A DNA stretch of 46,663 bases from an uncultured Roseburia sp. (GTDB lineage Bacteria; Bacillota; Clostridia; Lachnospirales; Lachnospiraceae). The position numbers and the translations under genes are program-made. This document shows, piece after piece, positions 17,749 to 25,572 of this stretch. Below the pieces are notes generated by a model. It made no database searches. It had not been told where the DNA came from and was given only the letters and a program-made list of their open reading frames with translations. The stretch lies in contig CANQUZ010000002.1 in NCBI GenBank assembly GCA_947627165.1, positions 1 to 46,663 of the forward strand. Reading direction: 5' to 3'. The first letter of the stretch is position 1; each line of letters opens with the position of its first letter.

Positions 17749-18677
17749 TGAAAAAAAGAGTAGTGATAACCGGCCCTACCGGGGCAGTGGGTATGGCGCT
17801 CCTCCAAAAGTGCATCGAAAACGAAGTCGAAGTGCTGGCAATCTGCCGCAAAGATTCGGAGCGAATATCCCATCTTCCCCAGAACCCTCTGGTGTCCATC
17901 CTCGCCTCTGATTTATCCGAGCTTGGCGGCATAGAGCGGCAAGGGGACAAATCCTATGATGTCTTTTATCATCTGGGGTGGATGGGGACGACCGGAGAGG
18001 CGCGGAACGATGCGAAACTGCAGTGTAAAAATATAGAATATACCATAGACGCCGCAGAGTTAGCGGCGCGCCTTGGATGCCATACCTTTATTGGCGCCGG
18101 CTCCCAGGCGGAGTATGGGAGAGTGGAGGGAGCCTTATCGCCGGAAACCCCGGCATTTCCCGAAAACGACTACGGCATGGCGAAACTTGGCGCCGGGCAG
18201 CTGAGCAGGCTGCACTGTGAAAAACTGGGCTTAAGACATATCTGGGTGCGGATTTTAAGCGTTTACGGCCCCTTTGACGGGGAGAATACCATGATTAGCA
18301 GCGCCATAAAAAAATTATTGGACGGACAGCGCGCCGGATTTACGCCGGGGGAGCAGCTTTGGGACTATCTGTACAGCAAAGATGCGGCGGAGGCACTGTG
18401 GCGTCTGGGGGATACAGGCGTCTCAGGCAGGACCTATGTCCTTGGCAGCGGTGAGAAAAGACCGTTGAAAGACTATATCGCGGAGTTGTATCAGGCTGTG
18501 AAAGAAGTGGAAGAAAAAGCGGGAACCCTTGGGATGGGGGATTATGACTATGCAGAAAAACAGGTCATGTGCCTGTGGGCAGATATCAGCGAACTGACGA
18601 AGGACACCGGTTTTCGTCCAACGACATCCTTTGCAGACGGAATCCGCCATACGGTGGAGAGCTTCCGCAGACGTTGA
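17745..18677 (+). CDS. NAD(P)-dependent sugar reductase/epimerase (extended SDR), YerF/abequose-synthase-like position
   Basis: A 310-311-aa extended SDR protein with the nucleotide-binding motif TGPTGAVGMALLQ and active-site YGMAK. The start is ATG 17745 or 17748, overlapping the stop of rfbG. In known CDP-3,6-dideoxyhexose pathways the last gene is a 4-ketoreductase (abequose/paratose synthase) or, in the yersiniose pathway, YerF, which reduces the acetyl side chain. The YerE-like neighbour favours a YerF-like role, but sequence alone does not separate these. Its last codons overlap the -35 box of the next promoter. Confidence 0.8.
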   Translation: MMKKRVVITGPTGAVGMALLQKCIENEVEVLAICRKDSERISHLPQNPLVSILASDLSELGGIERQGDKSYDVFYHLGWMGTTGEARNDAKLQCKNIEYTIDAAELAARLGCHTFIGAGSQAEYGRVEGALSPETPAFPENDYGMAKLGAGQLSRLHCEKLGLRHIWVRILSVYGPFDGENTMISSAIKKLLDGQRAGFTPGEQLWDYLYSKDAAEALWRLGDTGVSGRTYVLGSGEKRPLKDYIAELYQAVKEVEEKAGTLGMGDYDYAEKQVMCLWADISELTKDTGFRPTTSFADGIRHTVESFRRR

Positions 18678-18702
18678 CGATTCTTTGGTGAAAAGATATA
18701 AT
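18674..18702 (+). promoter_or_regulatory. Strong promoter for the GT2/TagD-fusion/LicD segment
   Basis: TTGACG at 18674-18679, a 17-nt spacer and consensus TATAAT at 18697-18702. The -35 overlaps the stop codon of the SDR gene. A stem-loop (GTGAG/CTCAC around AGATTT/AAATCT) lies in the leader at about 18710-18739. The downstream genes could thus be expressed even if the CDP-sugar part is silent. Confidence 0.65.
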
Positions 18703-18822
18703 TGGGAAGAGTGAGAGATTTTCCAAATCTTTTACTCACAAGTTTGTGTCTGCGCTGCAAGTCGTGACATGATTGGCGCAAACTTGATATACGCTGGAAA
18801 AAGCGCAGAAATGAGGAAAACT

Positions 18823-19860
18823 ATGAAAAAGATAAGTATCGTCATACCCTGCTACAATGAGGTGGAAAACGTGGAATTGATGAGTTTTGCAGTCAAAAAC
18901 GTCCTCAACGAAGCGCTGCCGGAGTATGACTATGAGATTTTGTTTATTGACAACTGTTCTACGGACGGGACAAGGGAAAAATTAGAGGGCATATGCGCCA
19001 ACGACAGAAAAATAAAGGCGATTTTTAACGTGACGAATTTTGGGCAGTTTAATTCCCCCTTTTATGCGATGTGCCAGTCCACCGGGGACTGCACCATTTG
19101 TATGTGCTGTGACTTCCAGGACCCTGTGGAACTGATTCCGAAGTTTGTCCATGAATGGGAGAAAGGCCATAAGATTGTCAGCGGCATTAAGACCAGCAGC
19201 AAGGAGAACCGCTTTATTTATTTTTTGCGGACGATGTATTATAAGGTAATCAAAAATATGTCTACGACGCAGATGATTGAACACTTCACCGGGTTTGGGC
19301 TTTATGATAAATCCTTTATTGCCATTTTGCGCCAGTTAGACGACCCCATCCCTTTCATCCGAGGCATTGTGGCGGAGTACGGCCATGGGTTTAACCGGGT
19401 GGAAATCGCATATGAACAGCCGAAGAGGCGGGCGGGAAAAACCCACAACAATTTTTACAGCCTTTACGACGCGGCAATGTTAAGCTTTACCTCCTACACC
19501 AAAGTAGGGCTCAGGCTGGCGACTTTTCTGGGGTTTATTGCAGGGGCGGTCAGCTTGTTCATCGCGCTGTTTTATACGCTATATAAACTTACCCACTGGT
19601 ACACGTTCCAGGCGGGAAATGCGCCGATGGTCATTGGTATCTTTATGCTTGGTTCCTTGCAGCTGTTTTTTATCGGATTATTGGGAGAATATATTTTAAA
19701 TATTAATACCAGAGTGATTCACAGGCCCCTTGTGGTGGAGGAGCGGCGCCTCAATTTTGAAGAAACGGAACTGCAGATAGGGATTGAGCGGAAGGATGGC
19801 TCTGCATCGGAACAAACGGACGGCAAAGGAACATCTGAAACGATGGAAAATGGAAAATAA
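18823..19860 (+). CDS. GT2 polyprenyl-phosphate glycosyltransferase (GtrB/DPM1-like)
   Basis: A 345-aa family 2 glycosyltransferase. VIPCYNEVENVELM opens the GT-A domain, and CCDFQDP supplies the acidic metal-binding motif. Two hydrophobic helices near residues 235-300 (LATFLGFIAGAVSLFIALF and the MVIGIFMLGSLQLFF region) give the GtrB/ArnC-like membrane architecture. The ATG at 18823 with GAGGA upstream is chosen over 18769. Such enzymes load a sugar from a nucleotide donor onto undecaprenyl phosphate. The donor could be the CDP-sugar made by the upstream genes, which is inference. The C-terminal tail is Glu/Thr-rich and low in complexity. Confidence 0.85.
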   Translation: MKKISIVIPCYNEVENVELMSFAVKNVLNEALPEYDYEILFIDNCSTDGTREKLEGICANDRKIKAIFNVTNFGQFNSPFYAMCQSTGDCTICMCCDFQDPVELIPKFVHEWEKGHKIVSGIKTSSKENRFIYFLRTMYYKVIKNMSTTQMIEHFTGFGLYDKSFIAILRQLDDPIPFIRGIVAEYGHGFNRVEIAYEQPKRRAGKTHNNFYSLYDAAMLSFTSYTKVGLRLATFLGFIAGAVSLFIALFYTLYKLTHWYTFQAGNAPMVIGIFMLGSLQLFFIGLLGEYILNINTRVIHRPLVVEERRLNFEETELQIGIERKDGSASEQTDGKGTSETMENGK

Positions 19861-19903
19861 AAAATGAAAGATTAGAAATTTAGTCGCAGCATGGAGGATA
19901 AGG

Positions 19904-21247
19904 GTGAAAAAGGTTATCACTTACGGATCTTTTGATTTGTTTCATGAAGGACATTATAATTTATTAAAACGGGCGAAGGCGCTGGGAGATTATCTGATCG
20001 TGGGAGTGACCACGGAGCAGTACGACGAATCCAGAGGAAAGCTAAACATTGTGGACTCTCTGGATAAACGTATTGAGAATGTCAGGCGGACGGGGTTTGC
20101 CGATGAGATTATCGTAGAAGATCATCCGGGGCAGAAGGTGGAAGACGTCCAGAAATACGGCATAGACATTTTTACCGTGGGTTCTGACTGGATTGGATGC
20201 TTTGAACATATGAGGGAGTTCTGCGAAGTGGTGTACTTAGAGCGGACGAAAAATATTTCCTCCACCATTATCCGCAGTCAGGGATACCAACTGATCCGGA
20301 TAGGCGTGATTGGCACTGGACGGATTGCCGTGCGCTTTGTCCCGGAAGCAAAATATGTCAGCGGCGTGCTGGTCAACAGTGTTTATAACCCTAATCTGGC
20401 TGGGGCAAAAGATTTTGGGACGAAATTTGAACTGGATGTGGCTACGGACAATCTGGAAGAGTTTTTTGAAAAGATAGACGCCGTCTATGTGGCCTCTCCC
20501 CATGAGACACATTATGAGTATGTGAAAAAAGCGCTGGAGCATGATAAGCACGTCTTGTGCGAGAAGCCGCTTGCCTTTCAAAAAGCCCAGGCGGAGGAAT
20601 TATTTGCCTTGGCCCGCCAGAAAGACCGCATTTTATTGGAAGCAATCAAAACGGCGTATTGTCCCGGATTTGTCCAGATGATGGGAATTGCCAAGAGCGG
20701 GATTATTGGAAAAGTCTGCGATGTGGAAGCCTGCTTTACCCGCCTGACGGATAAAGGGCTCAGAGAGCGGACGGATTTGGAATATGGCGGCGGTTTTACC
20801 GAATTTGGCAGCCATACCCTTCTGCCCATTATGAAATTAATGGGGACAGATTATAAGGAGGTCCGCTTTGACAGCATCAAGGATACCAATGGGCTGGATT
20901 TATACACAAAAGCCTCTTTTGTCTATGAAAATGGGATGGCATTATCGAAGAGCGGAGTCGGCGTAAAATCCGAGGGACAGCTTTTGATTTCCGGCACAAA
21001 TGGTTATATTTTGGCGGAGTCGCCCTGGTGGCTGACGCAGTATTTTGAAGTCCGCTTTGAGGACCCCTCCAAAAAAGAGCGCTATTTTTCTAAATTTTTG
21101 GGACAGGGCCTGCGTTATGAAATCAGTGATTTTGCTTATATGATACATGGACATCAGGGGCGTTCCTACAAATTTACCCAGGAGGAATCCATTGCGATTG
21201 CGGGGGTAATGGAAAAATTTTTGGAAAAGAGGAAACGGGGAGAATGA
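19904..21247 (+). CDS. Fusion of TagD-like cytidylyltransferase and Gfo/Idh/MocA oxidoreductase
   Basis: A 447-aa two-domain protein with a GTG start (19904) after AGGATAAGG. Residues 1-130 resemble glycerol-3-phosphate cytidylyltransferase: TYGSFDLFHEGHYNLL contains the HxGH nucleotidyltransferase motif, and RTKNISSTIIRSQ carries the ISST motif. Residues about 130-447 are a Gfo/Idh/MocA oxidoreductase with GVIGTGRIAVRFV (dinucleotide binding), ASPHETHYEYV and the catalytic CEKP. The fusion suggests that one polypeptide makes and redox-modifies a polyol or sugar precursor and activates it as a CDP derivative, a CDP-glycerol/CDP-ribitol-like logic. The substrate is unknown. The stop overlaps the next start (ATGA). 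Confidence 0.85.
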   Translation: MKKVITYGSFDLFHEGHYNLLKRAKALGDYLIVGVTTEQYDESRGKLNIVDSLDKRIENVRRTGFADEIIVEDHPGQKVEDVQKYGIDIFTVGSDWIGCFEHMREFCEVVYLERTKNISSTIIRSQGYQLIRIGVIGTGRIAVRFVPEAKYVSGVLVNSVYNPNLAGAKDFGTKFELDVATDNLEEFFEKIDAVYVASPHETHYEYVKKALEHDKHVLCEKPLAFQKAQAEELFALARQKDRILLEAIKTAYCPGFVQMMGIAKSGIIGKVCDVEACFTRLTDKGLRERTDLEYGGGFTEFGSHTLLPIMKLMGTDYKEVRFDSIKDTNGLDLYTKASFVYENGMALSKSGVGVKSEGQLLISGTNGYILAESPWWLTQYFEVRFEDPSKKERYFSKFLGQGLRYEISDFAYMIHGHQGRSYKFTQEESIAIAGVMEKFLEKRKRGE

Positions 21248-23349
21248 GGCAAAAATATTTAGAGGCGGAAGCAGGGATTGCTATCCATCCGGAAAGCGGC
21301 AAAATCGAAAAAGAACAGCCGTTTTATATGGCAAGCCGCATCCTTTACCGCGCCGCTAAGGGCGACAGGCTGGTAGTCAACGACTGGGCGTTTGGTTTAA
21401 AAGTCGCCAGATATGGGTTGGAGATTCCCGAAGACTATATGTATACTTATATGTATGAGGAAGAACAGAATTGGAGCTGTTACAGGGGGAATCTGGAGGA
21501 AACGGACTTTTCAAAAGAAGATTATGTCTTTCCGGAGGACTGCTATTTCCGCATCCTGCTGAGAAAATGGGATGGTAATTGGTGCATTAGGGAGGATGCC
21601 GCGCGAATCAATGAGATTTTATCCTTCCACTCAGTGATTGGGACCGAAGAGGAAGGCGGGGAACAGCAGGAAACGAAGCTGTATTTTTTAGAGGAAACCC
21701 AAAAAACGGCGGAAAGCGTCTGGGAGAAGACAGCGGATGGAAAGGCGTTAGTTTTTTGCTTACTGTCAGATTCCCATTATGTGGTAAACGGCACTTGGGA
21801 CGACACCATTTCCAATTTGAAACGTGTGCATGAGAACATCGGATTTGACGGCATCATTCATCTGGGAGATTTACAGGATGGAATGCTGGAGAAGAAGATG
21901 TGTTATCGGATTGCGTCAAAATGTATCCGGGATATGAGAAATGTCTGCGAACCGGTATATCTTGCCATTGGGAACCATGACACCAACTATTTTAAAGGAA
22001 ATACGGCGTGGCTGACAGAGGAAGAGCAGTATGGGATTTACGGGAGGTTCATGGACCGATATGTTTGCCGTGAGGGAGTAAAAGGCTATTATTATGTAGA
22101 CTACGAGGAGGCAGGACTCCGGATGGTTTTCCTGACCTCCTTTAATCACAGGGAGAAACTGCGCTATGGATTTCCGGAAGAGGAAGTTACCTGGGTAAAG
22201 AAAGTTTTATGGGAAACGCCGAAGGATTTTAAAGTGCTGCTGTTTTCTCATGATGCGCCTCTGGCAAGGCTGGATTACTGGGCGGAGGACATCCGGAACG
22301 GAGCAAGGCTGATGGAGGTGTTAGAGGAGTATCATAATACGCCGGGGCGTTTTATTTTGGGCTATATCCACGGACATACCCATGCGGATTTTGTTTTTCA
22401 GAATGCGGACAGCAGCAGAAAAACGTTTCCCATTATTTCGATTGGGTGCAGTAAGTGCGAATATTTCCCCGATAAAAAGCCGGAAGGCTCCACGCGCTAT
22501 GAGAGGAAGCTCTCCAGTGTGACACAGGACTTATGGGATGTGCTGATTGTAAAACCGGAACAAAGGAAACTGGAGTTTGTACGCTTTGGCGCAGGGGAAG
22601 ACAGGACGGTGTCCCATGGCACTAAGGTGTGGGCGCACCGGGGCGCATCGGGCTATGCGCCGGAAAATACCCTGGAAGCCTTTGCCTTAGCGGCGCAGAT
22701 GCAGGCGGACGGGGTGGAGTTGGACGTTCAGCTCACGAAGGACGGTGAAATTGTGGTGGCGCATGATGAGACCATTAACCGTGTGAGCGATGGTTGCGGC
22801 CGTATCATAGACTACACGCTGGCGGAATTAAAGGGATTTCAGTTTAAAAAGACAAAGCCGGAATACGAGGGAGAATGCCGCATACCAACGCTGAGGGAAG
22901 TCTTTGAACTCCTGAAGGACACCGGATTAACCGTCAATATTGAGCTGAAAACAGGGATTCTGCCTTACGAGGGAATCGAAAAGAAAGTCGTGGAACTGGT
23001 GCATGAAATGGGATATGAGAACCGCGTGCTGTACTCTTCTTTTAACCACCGTTCCGTATTAAAAGTGCGGGAGTATGACCCGCAGGCGAAACTGGCTTTT
23101 TTGTACAGCAATGAACTTGCAAAGGCGGCGGATTACGCGCTGTCTCATGGGGTGTACACGCTGCATCCTTCCGTATCCGGCGCGCAAGAAGAGGAAGAGA
23201 TGCGCCGGTGCTTCCGAAATAATGTGGAAGTCAATGTATGGACAGTCAATGCGGAAGAGCAAATGCATAAATTACATCGTATGGGCGTCAATGCCATCAT
23301 TACCAACTATCCCGATGTGGCAAAGCGCATTTGCCGGGAAGGGGAGTGA
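21244..23349 (+). CDS. Fusion of calcineurin-like metallophosphatase and glycerophosphodiester phosphodiesterase
   Basis: A 701-aa protein without signal peptide or membrane segments. Residues 1-160 form an unrecognised domain. Residues about 170-420 are a metallophosphatase: LLSDSHY, HLGDLQDG, IGNHDTN, FSHDAP and HGHTH. Residues about 460-700 are a GDPD domain: AHRGASGYAPENTLEAF, VELDVQLTKDGEIVVAHD and NIELKTG. GDPD enzymes release glycerol-3-phosphate from glycerophosphodiesters, and the metallophosphatase could act on a linked phosphoester. Lying between a TagD fusion and LicD, it may recycle or edit polyol-phosphate intermediates in the cytoplasm. This role is inferred. Confidence 0.87.
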   Translation: MRQKYLEAEAGIAIHPESGKIEKEQPFYMASRILYRAAKGDRLVVNDWAFGLKVARYGLEIPEDYMYTYMYEEEQNWSCYRGNLEETDFSKEDYVFPEDCYFRILLRKWDGNWCIREDAARINEILSFHSVIGTEEEGGEQQETKLYFLEETQKTAESVWEKTADGKALVFCLLSDSHYVVNGTWDDTISNLKRVHENIGFDGIIHLGDLQDGMLEKKMCYRIASKCIRDMRNVCEPVYLAIGNHDTNYFKGNTAWLTEEEQYGIYGRFMDRYVCREGVKGYYYVDYEEAGLRMVFLTSFNHREKLRYGFPEEEVTWVKKVLWETPKDFKVLLFSHDAPLARLDYWAEDIRNGARLMEVLEEYHNTPGRFILGYIHGHTHADFVFQNADSSRKTFPIISIGCSKCEYFPDKKPEGSTRYERKLSSVTQDLWDVLIVKPEQRKLEFVRFGAGEDRTVSHGTKVWAHRGASGYAPENTLEAFALAAQMQADGVELDVQLTKDGEIVVAHDETINRVSDGCGRIIDYTLAELKGFQFKKTKPEYEGECRIPTLREVFELLKDTGLTVNIELKTGILPYEGIEKKVVELVHEMGYENRVLYSSFNHRSVLKVREYDPQAKLAFLYSNELAKAADYALSHGVYTLHPSVSGAQEEEEMRRCFRNNVEVNVWTVNAEEQMHKLHRMGVNAIITNYPDVAKRICREGE

Positions 23350-23352
23350 CCT

Positions 23353-24159
23353 ATGTTAGAATTGGATGAAAAAACCTTAAGAAATCTGCAGATGACGGAA
23401 CTGGAGCTGTTAGAAGAGGTGGACCGCATCTGTAAAAAATGCCATATCCACTATAATATTATTGCGGGGACTCTGCTTGGCGCAGTGCGCCACGGAGGGT
23501 TTATTCCCTGGGACGACGACGCGGACGTAGCGTTGCTGCGCCCGGAATATGAAAAGTTTTGCAAGGCCTGTGAAACGGAGCTGGATACGACCCGGTTTTA
23601 CTTCCAGGATCACCGCCACACTCCGGGATACCGCTGGGGCTATGGAAAGCTGCGGCGCAAGGATACCGTGTTCCTGCGGGAGCATCAGGAGCATATGCCC
23701 TATGAACAGGGCGTTTTCATTGATGTGTTCCCCTTAGATTATGTGCCGGAAAATTACGGGCTGCGCAGAATCCATAATTTTGTATGCTTTCTGTACCGCA
23801 AATTTTTCTGGTCGGAAGTGGGGAGAGTGGCAGATAAGAATCCTTTCATGCGGAGGGTGTATGCCCTCATGAGCAAGGTACCGGAAAAGAAATTAAAAGA
23901 AAGTTTTGACCGTTTTATCCGCCTGACAAACCGGCGTAAAACCAAGTGGGTGCGCATTCTCACGTTTCCTACGCCAAATAAGGCGTATGGCTATCGGACC
24001 AGGTGGTACCAAAATTCCGCCGATATTACCTTTGAGGGCGTTACCTTTTCCGGGATTAAGGATTATGACGGCTACCTGAGCTTCAAGTTTGGGGATTATA
24101 ACACATTGCCTCCGGAAAATCAGCGCAAGGTGCATCCGGTAAGTGATATTCAGGTATGA
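23353..24159 (+). CDS. LicD family phosphotransferase
   Basis: A 268-aa LicD/fukutin-family protein. The diagnostic region is GTLLGAVRHGGFIPWDDDAD near residue 40, containing the metal-binding Asp cluster. LicD transfers phosphocholine from CDP-choline to teichoic acid in streptococci, and relatives move other phospho-alcohols from CDP donors. The substrate may therefore be the CDP-activated product of the TagD fusion two genes upstream. It starts 3 bp after the preceding stop and is the last gene before a strong terminator. Confidence 0.9.
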   Translation: MLELDEKTLRNLQMTELELLEEVDRICKKCHIHYNIIAGTLLGAVRHGGFIPWDDDADVALLRPEYEKFCKACETELDTTRFYFQDHRHTPGYRWGYGKLRRKDTVFLREHQEHMPYEQGVFIDVFPLDYVPENYGLRRIHNFVCFLYRKFFWSEVGRVADKNPFMRRVYALMSKVPEKKLKESFDRFIRLTNRRKTKWVRILTFPTPNKAYGYRTRWYQNSADITFEGVTFSGIKDYDGYLSFKFGDYNTLPPENQRKVHPVSDIQV

Positions 24160-24262
24160 AACAATTCTTGCAGTTTCGTTGTTATGATTTTGATTCGGAA
24201 TAAGAAGAAAAAATAGTGCTTTGGCAGGCATGAAATTTTTATAAGAATACCAGATTCTGGCG

Positions 24263-24293
24263 AAAGAGTTCCCCCTGAGGAACTCTTTTTTTA
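24263..24293 (+). terminator. Intrinsic terminator after LicD
   Basis: AAAGAGTTCC and GGAACTCTTT form a perfect 10-bp stem around CCCTGA, followed by a run of T. It ends the long plus-strand unit of regions A and B. Confidence 0.88.
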
Positions 24294-24363
24294 ATTATCA
24301 TGAAAGAGGTGAGTGTTGGATAACGAAGCGAGAAGAGAATGGTATCATCTGATTTATTAAAGG

Positions 24364-24509
24364 GTAACAGTTCAGCCCACGCCATTCGCAATCCCGCACT
24401 ACGGGCTTCAAAATTGCTCATGAACGGGCGTTCTGCTCATAAGCAGTCTCGTATGCTCATTCATGCAAGCATGATTCGCCTATGAGACTGCTTATGGCTG
24501 AACTGTTAC
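24364..24509 (-). mobile_element. MITE-like element, copy 3 (146 bp)
   Basis: Bounded by GTAACAGTTCAGCC and GGCTGAACTGTTAC. It lies in the opposite orientation to copies 1 and 4 and is the same as copy 4 without an 18-bp insertion. The flanks ATTAAAGG and ATTAAAAT match at 6 of 8 positions, consistent with a decayed target duplication. No coding capacity beyond a short reading frame. It occupies the 517-bp gap between LicD and cysD, which otherwise holds a terminator and the cysD promoter. Confidence 0.85.
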
Positions 24510-24543
24510 ATTAAAATAACAGACATACAATTTGTTCATTTCA

Positions 24544-24572
24544 TTGCTTGAGATTCTAAAGTATGATAAAAT
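24544..24572 (+). promoter_or_regulatory. Promoter of the cysD-cysNC operon
   Basis: TTGCTT at 24544-24549, a 17-nt spacer and TAAAAT at 24567-24572, with TGA directly before the -10 (extended -10). A leader of about 100 nt precedes cysD. I do not recognise a riboswitch in it. Confidence 0.65.
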
Positions 24573-24676
24573 AAAACGGAAAATTTTGTATAAATATTAT
24601 AGGTTTAAACTATCGTATGTCTGAATTTATTGCTGCAACATAAGGAATAATTGTAATCAAAAATAGGAGAAAACGT

Positions 24677-25570
24677 ATGAATCATTTAGATGAACTTGAA
24701 GCAGAAGCGATTTATATTATGCGGGAAGTGGCAGCCGAGTGTGAAAAGCCAGTCATGTTATATTCCATCGGAAAAGATTCTTCCGTCATGCTGCATCTGG
24801 CAATGAAAGCATTTTATCCGGAGAAGCCGCCTTTTCCGTTTCTTCATGTGAATACCACATGGAAATTTAAAGAAATGATAGAATTTCGTGATAGAATAGC
24901 AGAGGAATTAGGAATAGAAATGCTGGAGTATATCAACGAAGATGGGGTTAAGCAGGGAATCAATCCCTTTGATCATGGCTCTTCCTATACAGATATTATG
25001 AAAACTCAGGCACTAAAACAGGCATTAGACAAATATGGTTTTACCGCTGCCTTTGGCGGAGGAAGAAGGGATGAGGAAAAATCAAGAGCAAAAGAGAGGA
25101 TTTTTTCTTTCCGCAATGAACAGCATACCTGGGATCCCAAAAACCAGCGTCCGGAAATGTGGAAATTATTTAACACGAAAATCAAAAAAGGAGAGAGTAT
25201 CCGTGTATTTCCACTTTCTAACTGGACAGAGTCAGACATCTGGCAGTATATCAGGAGGGAGAACATAAAAATCGTATCCCTTTACTTTGCGAAGGAGCGT
25301 CCGGTAGTGGAGAGAAACGGACAGCTTATTATGGTAGATGACGACCGTATGCGTCTTTTGCCGGGAGAAAAAGTGGAAAATAAAATGGTACGTTTCCGTA
25401 CCTTAGGCTGTTATCCGCTGACGGGAGGTATGGAATCCGCTGCGGTCACCTTAGACGAAATTATTGAAGAGACTTTATCCTCAGTGGAGTCTGAGCGGAC
25501 AAGCCGTATCATTGATTCCGACGGTGGATCTGCCAGCATGGAAAAAAGAAAGCGGGAGGGATATTTTTAG
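24677..25570 (+). CDS. cysD: Sulfate adenylyltransferase subunit 2
   Basis: A 297-aa small subunit of ATP sulfurylase, which forms adenosine 5'-phosphosulfate (APS) from ATP and sulfate together with CysN. The PP-loop motif is [17 protein letters not shown] near the start; [38 protein letters not shown] and [12 protein letters not shown] are family signatures. The ATG follows TAGGAGAAAAC. It lies 2 bp before cysNC. No APS/PAPS reductase or sulfite reductase is nearby, and a sulfotransferase follows, so the product is probably used for sulfation and not for cysteine synthesis. Confidence 0.95.
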   Translation: MNHLDELEAEAIYIMREVAAECEKPVMLYSIGKDSSVMLHLAMKAFYPEKPPFPFLHVNTTWKFKEMIEFRDRIAEELGIEMLEYINEDGVKQGINPFDHGSSYTDIMKTQALKQALDKYGFTAAFGGGRRDEEKSRAKERIFSFRNEQHTWDPKNQRPEMWKLFNTKIKKGESIRVFPLSNWTESDIWQYIRRENIKIVSLYFAKERPVVERNGQLIMVDDDRMRLLPGEKVENKMVRFRTLGCYPLTGGMESAAVTLDEIIEETLSSVESERTSRIIDSDGGSASMEKRKREGYF

Positions 25571-25572
25571 AG

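Noticed and set aside
24239-24421. 60-aa minus-strand ORF between LicD and cysD
   Set aside because: It is composed of the short frame in MITE copy 3 plus the terminator hairpin; no support as a gene.
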